Positions 8,828 through 19,462 of a DNA stretch of 64,000 nucleotides are shown one piece after another. A program made the position numbers and the translations under genes. Every line of letters begins with the position of its first letter. The stretch's first letter is position 1. The stretch comes from Phytobacter palmae (GTDB lineage Bacteria; Pseudomonadota; Gammaproteobacteria; Enterobacterales; Enterobacteriaceae): positions 1 to 64,000 of the forward strand of contig FONB01000017.1 of NCBI GenBank assembly GCA_900112785.1, read 5' to 3'. The notes below the pieces were generated by a model. The model saw only the letters and a program-made list of their open reading frames with translations. It searched no databases and was not told the DNA's origin.

Positions 8828-10372
8828 ATGGCAGACTCACAACCCCTATCCGGCTCCCCTGAGGGAGCCGAGTATCTCAGGGCGGTCCTGCGCGCGCCGG
8901 TCTATGAAGCGGTGCAGGTTTCCCCATTGCAGAAAATGGAAAAACTCTCTTCGCGCCTCGACAACATTGTACTGGTGAAGCGTGAAGACCGTCAGCCGGT
9001 GCACAGCTTTAAGCTTCGTGGCGCTTACGCCATGATGGCGGGCTTAACCGCCGAGCAGAAAGCGCGTGGTGTGATTACCGCATCGGCAGGCAACCATGCG
9101 CAGGGGGTGGCTTACTCTTCTGCCCGTCTTGGTGTCAAAGCGTTGATCGTTATGCCAACTGCAACCGCGGATATCAAAGTGGATGCAGTACGCGGCTTTG
9201 GTGGTGAAGTGCTGTTGCATGGAGCAAACTTCGATGAAGCAAAAGCCAGGGCGCTTGAACTCTCTCAGCAACAGGGTTTCACCTGGGTGCCACCGTTTGA
9301 TCACCCGATGGTGATTGCCGGTCAGGGCACACTGGCGCTGGAGCTGCTGCAGCAGGATGCCCATATTGACCGCGTTTTTGTACCCGTGGGCGGCGGTGGC
9401 CTGGCTGCGGGTGTAGCGGTGCTGATTAAGCAACTGATGCCGCAAATCAAAGTCATCGCTGTTGAGGCCGAAGATTCTGCCTGCCTGAAAGCGGCGCTGG
9501 AAGCTGGTCATCCGGTAGACCTGCCACGTGTGGGATTGTTTGCCGAAGGGGTTGCCGTCAAACGTATTGGCGATGAGACTTTCCGTTTGTGTCAGGAATA
9601 TCTTGATGACATTGTGACGGTCGACAGTGACGCCATCTGCGCGGCCATGAAAGACCTGTTTGAAGACGTTCGCGCAGTGGCTGAACCGTCCGGCGCACTG
9701 GCGCTGGCGGGGATGAAGAAGTACGTCGCTCAGCATAAGATCCGCGGCGAACGTCTGGCGCATGTACTGTCTGGCGCTAACGTGAATTTCCACGGTCTGC
9801 GTTATGTTTCCGAACGCTGTGAGCTGGGTGAACAACGCGAAGCGCTGCTGGCCGTCACCATTCCGGAAGAGAAGGGTAGCTTCCTGAAATTCTGTCAGCT
9901 ATTGGGTGGGCGCTCCGTCACCGAATTCAACTATCGCTTTGCCGATGCGAAAGATGCCTGCATTTTTGTGGGTGTGCGGTTAAGCCGTGGGCTGGAAGAG
10001 CGTAAAGAGATTCTGCAACTGTTGAATGAAGGCGGTTACAGCGTGGTGGATCTGTCCGATGACGAAATGGCGAAGCTGCATGTGCGCTATATGGTCGGTG
10101 GCCGTCCTTCGAAACCGCTTACCGAGCGACTTTTCAGCTTCGAGTTCCCGGAATCGCCCGGCGCGCTGCTGAAATTCCTGCATACGCTTGGTACTCACTG
10201 GAATATTTCGCTGTTCCACTACCGCAGCCATGGTACCGACTATGGTCGCGTGCTGGCGGCATTCGAACTGGGCGACCACGAGCCAGATTTTGAAACCCGT
10301 CTCAATGAGCTCGGCTACGACTGCCATGATGAGACCAACAATCCGGCGTTTCGCTTTTTCCTTGCAGGCTAG
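8828..10372 (+). CDS. ilvA: Biosynthetic threonine deaminase IlvA
   Basis: A 514-residue PLP enzyme that deaminates threonine to 2-ketobutyrate, the committed step to isoleucine. The PLP lysine is K62 (SFKLRGAY). A glycine-rich phosphate loop GGGGLAAG follows. The C-terminal third carries two ACT-like regulatory domains, including SFLKFCQLLGGRSVTEF and ALLKFLHTLGTHWN, for isoleucine inhibition and valine activation. It begins two bases after ilvD and is the last gene of ilvGMEDA. Confidence 0.97.
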   Translation: MADSQPLSGSPEGAEYLRAVLRAPVYEAVQVSPLQKMEKLSSRLDNIVLVKREDRQPVHSFKLRGAYAMMAGLTAEQKARGVITASAGNHAQGVAYSSARLGVKALIVMPTATADIKVDAVRGFGGEVLLHGANFDEAKARALELSQQQGFTWVPPFDHPMVIAGQGTLALELLQQDAHIDRVFVPVGGGGLAAGVAVLIKQLMPQIKVIAVEAEDSACLKAALEAGHPVDLPRVGLFAEGVAVKRIGDETFRLCQEYLDDIVTVDSDAICAAMKDLFEDVRAVAEPSGALALAGMKKYVAQHKIRGERLAHVLSGANVNFHGLRYVSERCELGEQREALLAVTIPEEKGSFLKFCQLLGGRSVTEFNYRFADAKDACIFVGVRLSRGLEERKEILQLLNEGGYSVVDLSDDEMAKLHVRYMVGGRPSKPLTERLFSFEFPESPGALLKFLHTLGTHWNISLFHYRSHGTDYGRVLAAFELGDHEPDFETRLNELGYDCHDETNNPAFRFFLAG

Positions 10373-10387
10373 CGTCAGGCTGAAAAA

Positions 10388-10418
10388 AACAAGGCACGAT
10401 ATTTCGTGCCTTGTTTGT
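10388..10418. terminator. Terminator after ilvA
   Basis: A perfect 12-bp stem, AACAAGGCACGA / TCGTGCCTTGTT, with a 4-base loop lies 15 bases after the ilvA stop. An A tract precedes it, but only three T follow the stem. It probably ends the ilv operon. Confidence 0.75.
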
Positions 10419-10475
10419 CTGGCGGGCACGGCGGCATAATGTGGTAACACATTTCCTCTAAAGCAGGTGAACCAC

Positions 10476-11180
10476 ATGGCAGGACGCTTTCAGGGGTTTG
10501 CTCAGGAAGGGCTCGACTTTCTCCAGCAAGTCCGCATCGAAAACGATAAGACCTGGTTTGAAGAGCATCGTTTTATCTATGACCGTAGTGTCCTGACCCC
10601 TTTTCGTGCGCTGGTGGATGACTTAGCTCCCACAATGCTGGAAATTGATTCGCTGCTTGAAACACGCTCCGCGATAGGTAAGACTTTATCGCGCATTCAT
10701 CGCGATACCCGCTTTTCTCACGACAAATCCCTTTATCGCAGCCGAATGTGGCTGACCTTCAAACGTTCAGCAAAAAACTGGATGGATGCGCCGGTTTTCT
10801 TTTTCGAAATCAGCCCGGACACCCTGCGCTACGGCCTGGGGTATTACAGTGCCAGTAAAGCGACGATGGACCTTTTTCGTCATACGTTGAAGCAACGCCC
10901 GACACAGTTTCTGGAGATAGCCGAGGAATGCTGCCAGCCGCCGTTTACCCTGGAGGCTCAGCGTTATAAGCGGCCGTTAGTGAAAGATCTCGATGCGGCG
11001 ATTGCCCGGTGGTACCAGTGTAAAACGTTCGCGGTGATGGTGACCGATAACGACGTGGAAAAGCTGTTCCACGCCGGGTTAGTTAATTTGCTGGCAGAGG
11101 GATTTCGTCAACTGGAGCCGTTGTATCAGTGGCTGATGACAGTGGAAACGATGAAACAAATCGATCCCGATGATTTATAA
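10476..11180 (+). CDS. DUF2461 (TIGR02453) family protein
   Basis: A 234-residue protein with the DUF2461 signature: an N-terminal GLDFLQQVRIENDKTWFEEHR motif region, then IHRDTRFSHDKSLYR, then a conserved core around GLGYYSAS. The family is widespread and of unknown function. The start is ATG 10476, with AGGTGA seven bases upstream. A GTG three codons earlier is less likely because it overlaps that ribosome site. E. coli K-12 has no gene here, so this is an accessory insertion between ilvA and ilvY. It converges on the next gene with a 41-base gap. Confidence 0.8.
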   Translation: MAGRFQGFAQEGLDFLQQVRIENDKTWFEEHRFIYDRSVLTPFRALVDDLAPTMLEIDSLLETRSAIGKTLSRIHRDTRFSHDKSLYRSRMWLTFKRSAKNWMDAPVFFFEISPDTLRYGLGYYSASKATMDLFRHTLKQRPTQFLEIAEECCQPPFTLEAQRYKRPLVKDLDAAIARWYQCKTFAVMVTDNDVEKLFHAGLVNLLAEGFRQLEPLYQWLMTVETMKQIDPDDL

Positions 11181-11221
11181 ATCCACACCGCAAGAATAAG
11201 TGAGAAGAGGCATGCCTTGTG

Positions 11222-11611
11222 TCACTTCATCACCGTCTCTCGTACATACTTATCCAGCTTATCTGATTCATAAAAGCTGATGCATTGCGCCAGCACGTTA
11301 TTAGCGGTTTGGGCATGCTCGGGATGTAATGACATGGTTAGCTTGTCGAAATTTTTCGTCTCTTTGGCGACGAATTTCTGAAATTCCTTCCAGACGCCGG
11401 CATTGTCTAATGCGTAACTCTCCACAAGGAATGATGCATCCTGAGAGGGGGCTGCTTTTATGCCTTCTGGCGTTCGGGCCTGGTAATTCGCTACCAGGCA
11501 TTGTTTCAGCGCCAGATGTTTTACATCCTGTACGGTAACGTCCTTTGGTTTAGCCTGAGCAGTACAACACGCCGCAACGGCTATGGTTAATAACAGGGGC
11601 TGTAAACGCAT
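11222..11611 (-). CDS. Exported Tai4-like (T6SS amidase immunity) protein
   Basis: A 129-residue protein with a signal peptide (MRLQPLLLTIAVAA..., likely cut after AQA at residue 20), predicted periplasmic. Two cysteines in the mature part (C38 in LKQCLVANY and C110 in AQCISFYESDKLD) could form a disulfide. The C-terminal pattern Cys-x-x-[FY]-Tyr/x-x-Ser-x-x-Leu-Asp resembles the Tai4 immunity family, which neutralises the peptidoglycan amidase effector Tae4. This is pattern recognition, not a search result. No effector gene is nearby. It starts ten bases after the ilvY stop, with AAGGAG between, so it is probably co-transcribed with ilvY. An ATG one codon upstream (11614) is an alternative start. 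Confidence 0.6.
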   Translation of the reverse strand: MRLQPLLLTIAVAACCTAQAKPKDVTVQDVKHLALKQCLVANYQARTPEGIKAAPSQDASFLVESYALDNAGVWKEFQKFVAKETKNFDKLTMSLHPEHAQTANNVLAQCISFYESDKLDKYVRETVMK

Positions 11612-11621
11612 CATTTTCTCC

Positions 11622-12512
11622 TTATTTAGCCTGAACAATTTCCCAGAATGCATTAATCAATGGTTCATGCAGCCGCTTTCTGGGCGCACAAACGCCCAGT
11701 TCGAAGGGGGTTTTTTCGTCGCTGCGCTCCAGAATCATGACACGGTTGCGTACGGGTTCAGGGCTATTTTCCAGCACCACTTCAGGGATTAGCGCCACGC
11801 CACAGCCAAGCGCCACCATGGAGACCATTGCCTCATGACCGCCGACTGTCGCGTAAATCGACGGATTACTGATTTTATGGCGACGAAACCAGAGTTCAAT
11901 GCGGCGGCGTACGGGGCCCTGATCGGCCATGATAAATGGCACCGTGGTCCAGTCGGGATTTTCCACCGAGACCTGGCTGCGAACAGGGCAAGGCAACGCC
12001 GGAGCAATCAATACCACCGCCAGATTCTCCAGCATAGAAAACGCGACTGCGCCCGGCAATGTTTCCGGTTTTCCGGCAATCGCCAGATCGGCTTCTCCGG
12101 TAACCACTTTTTCCATCGCATCGGCAGCGTCACCGGTGGTGAGCTTGATTTCTACCGAAGGATGCGCGGCGCGGAAGCGATCGAGAATGGGTGGCAGATG
12201 GCTGTAGGCTGCCGTGACCGAACAGAAGATATGCAACTCACCTGACAACGACGGGCCTTTCTGAACGATGGCGTGGCGCAGTTGCTGATACTGCAATAAA
12301 GTTTGATGAGCAAATGCCCGCAACTCTTCACCCGCTTCGGTGAGCGTAACAGTGCGGTTATCGCGGACAAAAAGCGCCTGACCAAGATCTTCTTCCAGGC
12401 GCTGAATCTGTCTTGAAAGTGTGGATGGACTAACGTGCATGGCGCGCGCACTGCGGCCGAAATGGCGGCTCTCCGCCAGGTGCAGGAAGGTTTTCAGGTC
12501 GCGTAAATCCAT
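11622..12512 (-). CDS. ilvY: LysR-type activator IlvY
   Basis: A 296-residue LysR regulator, orthologous to E. coli IlvY (297 residues). It activates divergent ilvC when acetolactate or acetohydroxybutyrate is bound. The N-terminal helix-turn-helix contains [19 protein letters not shown]. The substrate-binding domain spans the rest. It is divergent from ilvC, as in other enterobacteria. Uncommonly, a small gene follows it directly on the same strand. Confidence 0.96.
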   Translation of the reverse strand: MDLRDLKTFLHLAESRHFGRSARAMHVSPSTLSRQIQRLEEDLGQALFVRDNRTVTLTEAGEELRAFAHQTLLQYQQLRHAIVQKGPSLSGELHIFCSVTAAYSHLPPILDRFRAAHPSVEIKLTTGDAADAMEKVVTGEADLAIAGKPETLPGAVAFSMLENLAVVLIAPALPCPVRSQVSVENPDWTTVPFIMADQGPVRRRIELWFRRHKISNPSIYATVGGHEAMVSMVALGCGVALIPEVVLENSPEPVRNRVMILERSDEKTPFELGVCAPRKRLHEPLINAFWEIVQAK

Positions 12513-12535
12513 GAGACAGACTCCACATTTTTACG

Positions 12536-12595
12536 TTGCATAAATTGCAATGTCACATTGTTAATATATCAATTTAAGCAACGCATTTCCTGTTG
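12536..12595. promoter_or_regulatory. Probable IlvY operator region
   Basis: The ilvY-ilvC gap holds a perfect palindrome, TTGCA-TAAAT-TGCAA (12536-12550), of the T-N11-A LysR type. A second inverted repeat, CAAC-N9-GTTG, lies at 12579-12595. E. coli ilvC is controlled by two tandem IlvY operators in the same place, and these are the likely equivalents. Exact boundaries are inferred. Confidence 0.6.
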
Positions 12596-12665
12596 TAATG
12601 TGGGTACATTCTCGCAATACAGCGAACCGAATAACAAAAGCACGACACATCGACGAGGAATCACC

Positions 12666-14141
12666 ATGGCTAACTACTTCAATACACTGAATCTGCGTCA
12701 GCAACTGGCGCAACTGGGTAAATGTCGCTTTATGGCGCGCGACGAATTCGCCGATGGCGCAAGCTACCTGCAGGGTAAAAAAGTGGTCATCGTCGGCTGT
12801 GGCGCGCAGGGTCTGAACCAGGGCCTGAACATGCGTGACTCCGGTCTGGATATCTCCTACGCTCTGCGCGCAGAAGCGATTGCGGAAAAACGTGCTTCCT
12901 GGCGCAAGGCGACCGAGAATGGTTTCAAAGTTGGGACTTACGAAGAGCTGATCCCGCAGGCGGATCTGGTGGTTAACCTGACGCCGGACAAACAGCACTC
13001 TGACGTTGTGCGTTCCGTACAGCCGCTGATGAAAGATGGCGCGGCGCTGGGTTACTCCCACGGCTTCAACATCGTGGAAGTGGGCGAGCAGATCCGTAAA
13101 GACATCACCGTTGTGATGGTGGCGCCGAAATGCCCGGGTACCGAAGTACGCGAAGAGTATAAGCGTGGTTTCGGCGTGCCGACCCTGATCGCTGTTCACC
13201 CGGAGAACGATCCGAAAGGCGAAGGCATGGCAATCGCCAAAGCATGGGCAGCGGCAACGGGTGGTCACCGTGCGGGCGTGCTGGAATCGTCCTTCGTTGC
13301 CGAAGTGAAATCTGACCTGATGGGTGAGCAGACCATTCTGTGCGGCATGCTGCAGGCGGGATCTCTGCTGTGCTTCGATAAGCTGGTGGAAGAAGGTACC
13401 GATCCGGCATACGCAGAAAAACTGATTCAGTTCGGCTGGGAAACCATTACCGAAGCGCTGAAGCAGGGCGGTATCACGCTGATGATGGACCGTCTGTCCA
13501 ACCCGGCGAAACTGCGCGCTTACGCGTTGTCCGAACAGCTGAAAGAAATCATGGCGCCGCTGTTCCAGAAACACATGGATGACATCATCTCCGGCGAATT
13601 CTCTTCCGGCATGATGGCAGACTGGGCGAACGACGATAAGAAACTGCTGACCTGGCGTGAAGAGACCGGTAAAACCGCGTTCGAAACCGCGCCACAGTAC
13701 GAAGGTAAAATCGGCGAGCAGGAATACTTCGATAAAGGCGTTCTGATGATTGCTATGGTCAAGGCGGGTGTTGAGCTGGCGTTCGAAACCATGGTGGATT
13801 CCGGCATCATCGAAGAGTCTGCTTACTACGAATCACTGCACGAACTGCCGCTGATTGCGAACACCATCGCCCGTAAGCGTCTGTACGAAATGAACGTGGT
13901 TATCTCTGATACCGCTGAGTACGGTAACTATCTGTTCTCTTATGCGTGCGTTCCACTGCTGAAAGAGTTCATGACCACCCTGCAGAAAGGTGACCTGGGC
14001 CAGGCTATTGCCGAAGGTTCCGTTGATAATGCGCAACTGCGTGATGTAAACGAAGCCATTCAGGCTCATCCAATTGAAGCGGTTGGTAAGAAACTGCGTG
14101 GCTACATGACCGATATGAAACGTATCGCGGTCGCTGGCTGA
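12666..14141 (+). CDS. ilvC: Ketol-acid reductoisomerase IlvC
   Basis: A 491-residue class II (long) ketol-acid reductoisomerase. It converts 2-acetolactate and 2-aceto-2-hydroxybutyrate to dihydroxy acids using NADPH and Mg. A Rossmann motif GCGAQG is at 44-49, followed by duplicated C-terminal knotted domains. The start ATG 12666 has GAGGAA upstream and yields the E. coli N-terminus [15 protein letters not shown] longer in-frame extension was rejected. It supplies the step between IlvG and IlvD. Confidence 0.97.
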   Translation: MANYFNTLNLRQQLAQLGKCRFMARDEFADGASYLQGKKVVIVGCGAQGLNQGLNMRDSGLDISYALRAEAIAEKRASWRKATENGFKVGTYEELIPQADLVVNLTPDKQHSDVVRSVQPLMKDGAALGYSHGFNIVEVGEQIRKDITVVMVAPKCPGTEVREEYKRGFGVPTLIAVHPENDPKGEGMAIAKAWAAATGGHRAGVLESSFVAEVKSDLMGEQTILCGMLQAGSLLCFDKLVEEGTDPAYAEKLIQFGWETITEALKQGGITLMMDRLSNPAKLRAYALSEQLKEIMAPLFQKHMDDIISGEFSSGMMADWANDDKKLLTWREETGKTAFETAPQYEGKIGEQEYFDKGVLMIAMVKAGVELAFETMVDSGIIEESAYYESLHELPLIANTIARKRLYEMNVVISDTAEYGNYLFSYACVPLLKEFMTTLQKGDLGQAIAEGSVDNAQLRDVNEAIQAHPIEAVGKKLRGYMTDMKRIAVAG

Positions 14142-14190
14142 TCGCACGACGACTGTTTTGCTGATCTGACCTGCAACTTTCCTGTTTATA

Positions 14191-14224
14191 AACCTGATGT
14201 GCGGAAACGCCGTCAGGTTTTTTC
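14191..14224 (+). terminator. ilvC terminator
   Basis: AACCTGA-TGTGCG, loop GAAA, CGCCG-TCAGGTT is followed by TTTT. The hairpin with an interrupted stem lies 50 bases after the ilvC stop. Confidence 0.8.
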
Positions 14225-14332
14225 ATTTACTACACATAAAAAAAGAGTTTTATCAAAAAGATAGTTATTTCCTTCGCATGTTTCTCATTAGCGTTATTGT
14301 TATTTAATTTTTTATGTAATATCGTAAGTTAC

Positions 14333-14791
14333 ATGAAAATAAATAACTCATTCTCCGCAACATTACACATTCTGCTGCACATGGAGCAGGCGGATAAACC
14401 GATGACTTCGGAACAGATGGCTGCTTATATCGACGGCAACCCGGCATTTATCCGTAAACTTCTTGCCGGACTGCGGGAAAGGCAGATTGTGTATGCGACA
14501 AAAGGGCATCACGGCGGCTGGCGGCTTTGTCGCCCCTCCAGCGAGGTCACTCTCCACGATATCTATATCGCTTTAGGTTCCCCGGCGTTGTTTGCCCTGG
14601 GAAATCGTAGCGAGAATCCTCAGTGCCTGGTTGAGCAAGGCGTTAACCGGGTGATGTCATCCACGCTGGCTGATGCGCAGTCGCTGATCCTGGAGCGCTT
14701 TAAAAAGCTGACGTTGCAGGATGTGGGGACAGAATTTACCAGTTACTTTAGTGAAAAAGGGCATAACCATGATTTCCACATTAATGACTGA
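14333..14791 (+). CDS. Rrf2-family winged-helix regulator
   Basis: A 152-residue probable transcription factor. The N-terminus (MKINNSFSATLHILLHMEQ, then SEQMAAYIDGNPAFIRKLLAGL and KGHHGGWRLCRP) has the typical Rrf2 layout: helix, recognition helix, then a GG wing. The three-cysteine Fe-S cluster of IscR/NsrR is absent; only a Cys in NPQCLVEQG and one in the wing (RLCRP) are seen. It may therefore not bind a cluster. The start ATG 14333 fits the family; its ribosome site is weak. Its end overlaps the next gene by 23 bases, so the pair is probably coupled. It is not present at this place in E. coli. Confidence 0.75.
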   Translation: MKINNSFSATLHILLHMEQADKPMTSEQMAAYIDGNPAFIRKLLAGLRERQIVYATKGHHGGWRLCRPSSEVTLHDIYIALGSPALFALGNRSENPQCLVEQGVNRVMSSTLADAQSLILERFKKLTLQDVGTEFTSYFSEKGHNHDFHIND

Positions 14792-15146
14792 ACTGACGAC
14801 CTGCCTGATGATCGCACTGGCAGCCAGCAGCATCTCAGTGACGATAACGCAAACTGAACTGTTTGCCGCATTTCGTGAATGGACAACCAAAAAGAACGCA
14901 ATGATGGGGCACCTTTTCCAGTGCTTTTATTGCCTGAGTCATTGGGTGGTATTTGGCGGGATGCTGGTTTATCGCCCGGCGTTACTGCAAAGCGGTTTTG
15001 CGTTGATTGACTGGGTGATGACGGCATTTATCACCATTACCCTTACAACCTTGATTAGTGGCCTGATGTTTAAAGTTTTTCAGGCGGCAGTCAGCACACA
15101 TGTGATGAAATTCGAAGCGCAAAAAACGCTGCAATCCCATAAATGA
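14769..15146 (+). CDS. DUF1360-like membrane protein
   Basis: A 125-residue small membrane protein with hydrophobic segments at about 8-28, 56-75 and 82-105. The motif HLFQCFYCLSHWV (CxxC at 52-55) matches the CPYC-x-x-[FW]W signature of DUF1360 proteins, whose function is unknown. The start ATG 14769 lies inside the 3' end of the Rrf2-type gene. An upstream in-frame start is embedded deeper and less likely. Co-expression with the regulator is likely. Whether that regulator controls it is inference. Confidence 0.65.
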   Translation: MISTLMTELTTCLMIALAASSISVTITQTELFAAFREWTTKKNAMMGHLFQCFYCLSHWVVFGGMLVYRPALLQSGFALIDWVMTAFITITLTTLISGLMFKVFQAAVSTHVMKFEAQKTLQSHK

Positions 15147-15188
15147 AACAAGATAGCCTCTCATGAACAGAGAGGCTCTGTAGCCAAA

Positions 15189-15802
<614 letters not shown>

Positions 15803-15913
15803 GTTCGCGTTCCGTAGTTAAGAGTCGTCTCCACACTTTACCATTGGCGGGTAAATCTCTGGCAGGCTTTCTGCTACAATCCTTCCCCCGTTCGAAGATT
15901 GAGCAATACCTCC

Positions 15914-17935
15914 ATGCGTTTAAATCCTGGCCAACAACAAGCTGTCGAATTTGTTACCGGACCCTGCCTGGTGCTGGCAGGTGCTGGCTCGGGTAAGACC
16001 CGTGTGATTACTAATAAAATTGCCCACTTAATTCGAGAGTGCGGCTATCAGGCGCGGCATATCGCGGCGGTCACCTTCACTAACAAAGCCGCGCGCGAAA
16101 TGAAAGAACGTGTGGCGCAGACACTTGGGCGTAAAGAAGCGCGTGGTCTGATGATTTCAACGTTTCACACGTTGGGCCTTGATATTATTAAGCGGGAGTT
16201 TGCCGCACTGGGGATGAAATCCAATTTCTCCCTCTTTGACGATACCGATCAAGTGGCGTTGCTCAAAGAGCTGACCGAAGGGTTGATCGATGATGACAAA
16301 GTGGTACTGCAACAGCTGATCTCGACGATCTCCAACTGGAAAAACGATCTCCTGACACCCTCCCAGGCGGCGGCAAAAGCGATGGGGGAACGGGATCGTA
16401 TTTTTGCCCATTGCTATGGGCTTTACGATGCACATTTGAAAGCGTGCAACGTTCTCGACTTCGATGACCTGATTCTGTTACCGACACTGCTGCTGCAGCG
16501 TAATGAAGAGGTACGCGAGCGCTGGCAGAACAAAATCCGCTATCTGCTGGTGGATGAGTATCAGGATACCAACACCAGCCAATATGAGCTGGTCAGGCTG
16601 CTGGTCGGGCAGCGAGCGCGTTTTACCGTTGTTGGTGATGATGACCAGTCCATCTATTCCTGGCGCGGCGCGCGTCCCCAAAACCTTGTGCTGCTGAACG
16701 AAGATTTTCCGGCATTGCGGGTGATAAAGCTCGAGCAAAACTATCGCTCCTCGGGACGCATTCTGAAAGCCGCGAACATCCTGATTGCGAATAATCCCCA
16801 TGTGTTTGAAAAACGCCTTTTCTCTGAGCTGGGCTACGGTACTGAGCTTAAAGTTCTGACGGCGAATAATGAGGAACATGAAGCGGAGCGTGTGACCGGT
16901 GAATTGATTGCTCATCACTTTATCAATAAGACCGAATATAAGGACTACGCCATCCTCTATCGTGGCAACCACCAGTCGCGTGTGTTCGAAAAATTCCTGA
17001 TGCAAAACCGCATTCCGTATCGTATTTCGGGCGGCACCTCTTTTTTCTCTCGCCCCGAGATTAAGGATCTGTTGGCTTACTTACGCATACTCACTAATCC
17101 GGATGATGACAGCGCATTCCTGCGTATCGTGAATACGCCGAGGCGCGAGATTGGCCCTGCGACATTACAAAAGCTGGGGGAGTGGGCCACCACACGCAAC
17201 AAAAGCTTATTTGCTGCCAGCTTTGATATGGGACTCACACAGACCCTGACCGGGCGCGGCTATGAATCACTGACCCGCTTTACCCACTGGCTTGGTGAAA
17301 TCCAGCGTCTGGCAGAACGGGAGCCGATCGCTGCCGTGCGCGATCTGATTCATGGTATTGATTATGAATCCTGGCTGTTTGAAACCTCCCCCAGCCCAAA
17401 AGCCGCTGAAATGCGAATGAAAAACGTCAACACGCTCTTTTCCTGGATGACAGAAATGCTGGAAGGGGATGAGCTTAACGAGCCGATGACGCTGGACCAG
17501 GTTGTTACCCGCTTTACTCTGCGTGACATGATGGAGCGCGGAGAAAGTGATGAAGAGTTGGATCAAGTGCAACTGATGACGTTACACGCCTCAAAAGGGC
17601 TGGAGTTTCCGTATGTCTTTATGGTGGGGATGGAGGAAGGCTTCCTGCCGCACCAGAGCAGTATTGATGAAGATAATATTGATGAAGAGCGCCGCCTTGC
17701 CTACGTGGGCATTACCCGCGCGCAGAAAGAACTTATCTTCACCTTATGCAAAGAACGCCGTCAGTATGGTGAACTGGTGCGTCCTGAACCGAGTCGATTT
17801 TTACTTGAATTGCCGCAAGATGATGTGATTTGGGAGCAAGAGCGCAAGGTCATTACTGCGGAAGAAAGGATGCAAAAGGGACAGGCCAGTATCGCCAATA
17901 TACGGGCGATGATGGCTAAAGCGAAAGAAAAGTGA
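15914..17935 (+). CDS. rep: ATP-dependent DNA helicase Rep
   Basis: A 673-residue superfamily 1A 3'-5' helicase that assists the replisome past protein blocks and interacts with DnaB. Walker A GAGSGKT is at 23-29. Further motifs are [40 protein letters not shown] and VGITRAQ. The start ATG 15914 gives the E. coli N-terminus [20 protein letters not shown] five codons upstream was rejected. The paralog uvrD lies about 34 kb further on. Confidence 0.97.
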   Translation: MRLNPGQQQAVEFVTGPCLVLAGAGSGKTRVITNKIAHLIRECGYQARHIAAVTFTNKAAREMKERVAQTLGRKEARGLMISTFHTLGLDIIKREFAALGMKSNFSLFDDTDQVALLKELTEGLIDDDKVVLQQLISTISNWKNDLLTPSQAAAKAMGERDRIFAHCYGLYDAHLKACNVLDFDDLILLPTLLLQRNEEVRERWQNKIRYLLVDEYQDTNTSQYELVRLLVGQRARFTVVGDDDQSIYSWRGARPQNLVLLNEDFPALRVIKLEQNYRSSGRILKAANILIANNPHVFEKRLFSELGYGTELKVLTANNEEHEAERVTGELIAHHFINKTEYKDYAILYRGNHQSRVFEKFLMQNRIPYRISGGTSFFSRPEIKDLLAYLRILTNPDDDSAFLRIVNTPRREIGPATLQKLGEWATTRNKSLFAASFDMGLTQTLTGRGYESLTRFTHWLGEIQRLAEREPIAAVRDLIHGIDYESWLFETSPSPKAAEMRMKNVNTLFSWMTEMLEGDELNEPMTLDQVVTRFTLRDMMERGESDEELDQVQLMTLHASKGLEFPYVFMVGMEEGFLPHQSSIDEDNIDEERRLAYVGITRAQKELIFTLCKERRQYGELVRPEPSRFLLELPQDDVIWEQERKVITAEERMQKGQASIANIRAMMAKAKEK

Positions 17936-17940
17936 AATCC

Positions 17941-17966
17941 CTGCCTCTCCCGACCGTGAGAGGCAG
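17941..17966. terminator. Convergent hairpin between rep and gppA
   Basis: CTGCCTCTC, loop CCGACCGT, GAGAGGCAG forms a 9-bp stem between the two convergent stops. There is no long T run on either side, so it may be a weak or Rho-assisted terminator. Confidence 0.45.
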
Positions 17967-17973
17967 AAGCGAT

Positions 17974-19458
17974 TTATTTCAACTCAAGCGGCCAGTGAAC
18001 GTAACTTTGCCACTGGCTTTCCTGCTCAATGACTTCGGCGCCTAACGGATGACTTTCCAGCCAGCCGTGCGGTAAGACCAGAGTCAATGTTTCCCCTTTG
18101 GCGGAAATATCGATCTTAGGCAGGAGATCATCGCGGCGGCGGCTGGCAAAAATAATCGCCAGGCGCAGTAAGCGACAAAGATGTTCTGCGACCCGCGGTG
18201 GGACAGCGTTTTGTTGATGCAAAGAAGAGAGATCAACCGGGTTCGTCTGGTTTAATAACAGCGTTGCGAGCAACTTTTTCTGCGCTGGTGTAAATCCTGG
18301 TAAGTCCAGATTGCGTACCAGCCAGGCCGCGTGAAGGGGTGCCTGCTTAAATTCAATGCTTAGACCAATTTCATGCAGTTCGCTGGCAACTTGCAGGATT
18401 TCGATGCTATAAGCATCTAAATCCCACTCATTAGCGACCGCACTGGCAAACTGCGTCGCCAGGGTAGAAACGCGTTTTGCCTGATCGGTATCGATGATAA
18501 AACGGCGCTGGATATTACGCAGCGTACGGCGGCGGATATCTTGATCAACGGTCAGATGCAGCATGCCATAGACCAGCCCTTCGCGCAGCGCGCCGCCGGC
18601 CAGCGTCATACTCTGGATATTCATCTCGGTGAAAATAGCGATGAGAATAGCCAGTCCGCTCGGAAAAACCAGGGCGCGTTCCAGCGTAAGGCCTTCGATC
18701 TCCAGTTCTTCAAGACGTCCACACTGGATGGCGCGCTGTTTCAACTGCTGGAGTTTGGGCAGGGTGATGCGTTCATCCATCCCCTGCGCCATCATGATTT
18801 CCTGCAATGCCTGTACGGTGCCAGAAGCACCGACGCAGACTTGCCAGCCGTGATGGCGAAGCTCATCGGCAACCGGGCGTAAAACATCGCGCGCGGCTTT
18901 TTCCGCAGCGTCGAAATTTTCCTGCCCAAGGTTACGATCGGTGAAAAAGCGTTCAAGCCAGGTTACGCAACCCATGGACAGGCTGAACAGTGATGTAGCC
19001 TGAGCACCTGTTCCGGTAACAAGCTCTGTACTGGCACCACCAATATCGACCACAAGCCGCTGATCGGATCCGCCTGTAGTATGCGCAACACCCTGATAAA
19101 TAAGACGTGCTTCTTCCTCTCCGCTGATGACCTGCACCGGGCAGCCGAGGATTTCCTGCGCTCTGCTGATAAATTCACTGGCATTGACTGCCAGACGAAG
19201 CGTCGCTGTGGCGACGACACGAATTTGCGCCGGAGGAATATCCTGAAGCCGTTCTGAAAAAAGGCGCAGACACTGCCAGCCGCGCTCCATTGCTTCCTGT
19301 GAAAGTACGTTTTCCTGACTCAAGCCCGCAGCCAGGCGAACCTTACGTTTGATGCGGGTAAGCGTCTGGATGCTTCCAGCCACCTCGCGCACAACCAGCA
19401 TATGAAAACTGTTTGAGCCTAAATCAATAGCCGCATAGAGCGAGGCGGAAGCGAGCAT
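17974..19458 (-). CDS. gppA: Guanosine pentaphosphatase / exopolyphosphatase GppA
   Basis: A 494-residue Ppx/GppA phosphatase of the actin-like ATPase superfamily. It hydrolyses pppGpp to ppGpp and also polyphosphate. The N-terminal phosphate-binding loop [13 protein letters not shown], the second loop [10 protein letters not shown] and a C-terminal HD-like region are visible. The start ATG 19458 gives the same length as E. coli (494). Upstream starts run back into rhlB. It lies four bases after the rhlB stop and is co-transcribed with it. Confidence 0.95.
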   Translation of the reverse strand: MLASASLYAAIDLGSNSFHMLVVREVAGSIQTLTRIKRKVRLAAGLSQENVLSQEAMERGWQCLRLFSERLQDIPPAQIRVVATATLRLAVNASEFISRAQEILGCPVQVISGEEEARLIYQGVAHTTGGSDQRLVVDIGGASTELVTGTGAQATSLFSLSMGCVTWLERFFTDRNLGQENFDAAEKAARDVLRPVADELRHHGWQVCVGASGTVQALQEIMMAQGMDERITLPKLQQLKQRAIQCGRLEELEIEGLTLERALVFPSGLAILIAIFTEMNIQSMTLAGGALREGLVYGMLHLTVDQDIRRRTLRNIQRRFIIDTDQAKRVSTLATQFASAVANEWDLDAYSIEILQVASELHEIGLSIEFKQAPLHAAWLVRNLDLPGFTPAQKKLLATLLLNQTNPVDLSSLHQQNAVPPRVAEHLCRLLRLAIIFASRRRDDLLPKIDISAKGETLTLVLPHGWLESHPLGAEVIEQESQWQSYVHWPLELK

Positions 19459-19462
19459 ATCT

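Noticed and set aside
12561-13574. 337-codon open frame antisense to ilvC
   Set aside because: It covers the ilvC coding region in antisense and has shadow-like composition (rich in Arg, His and Gln).
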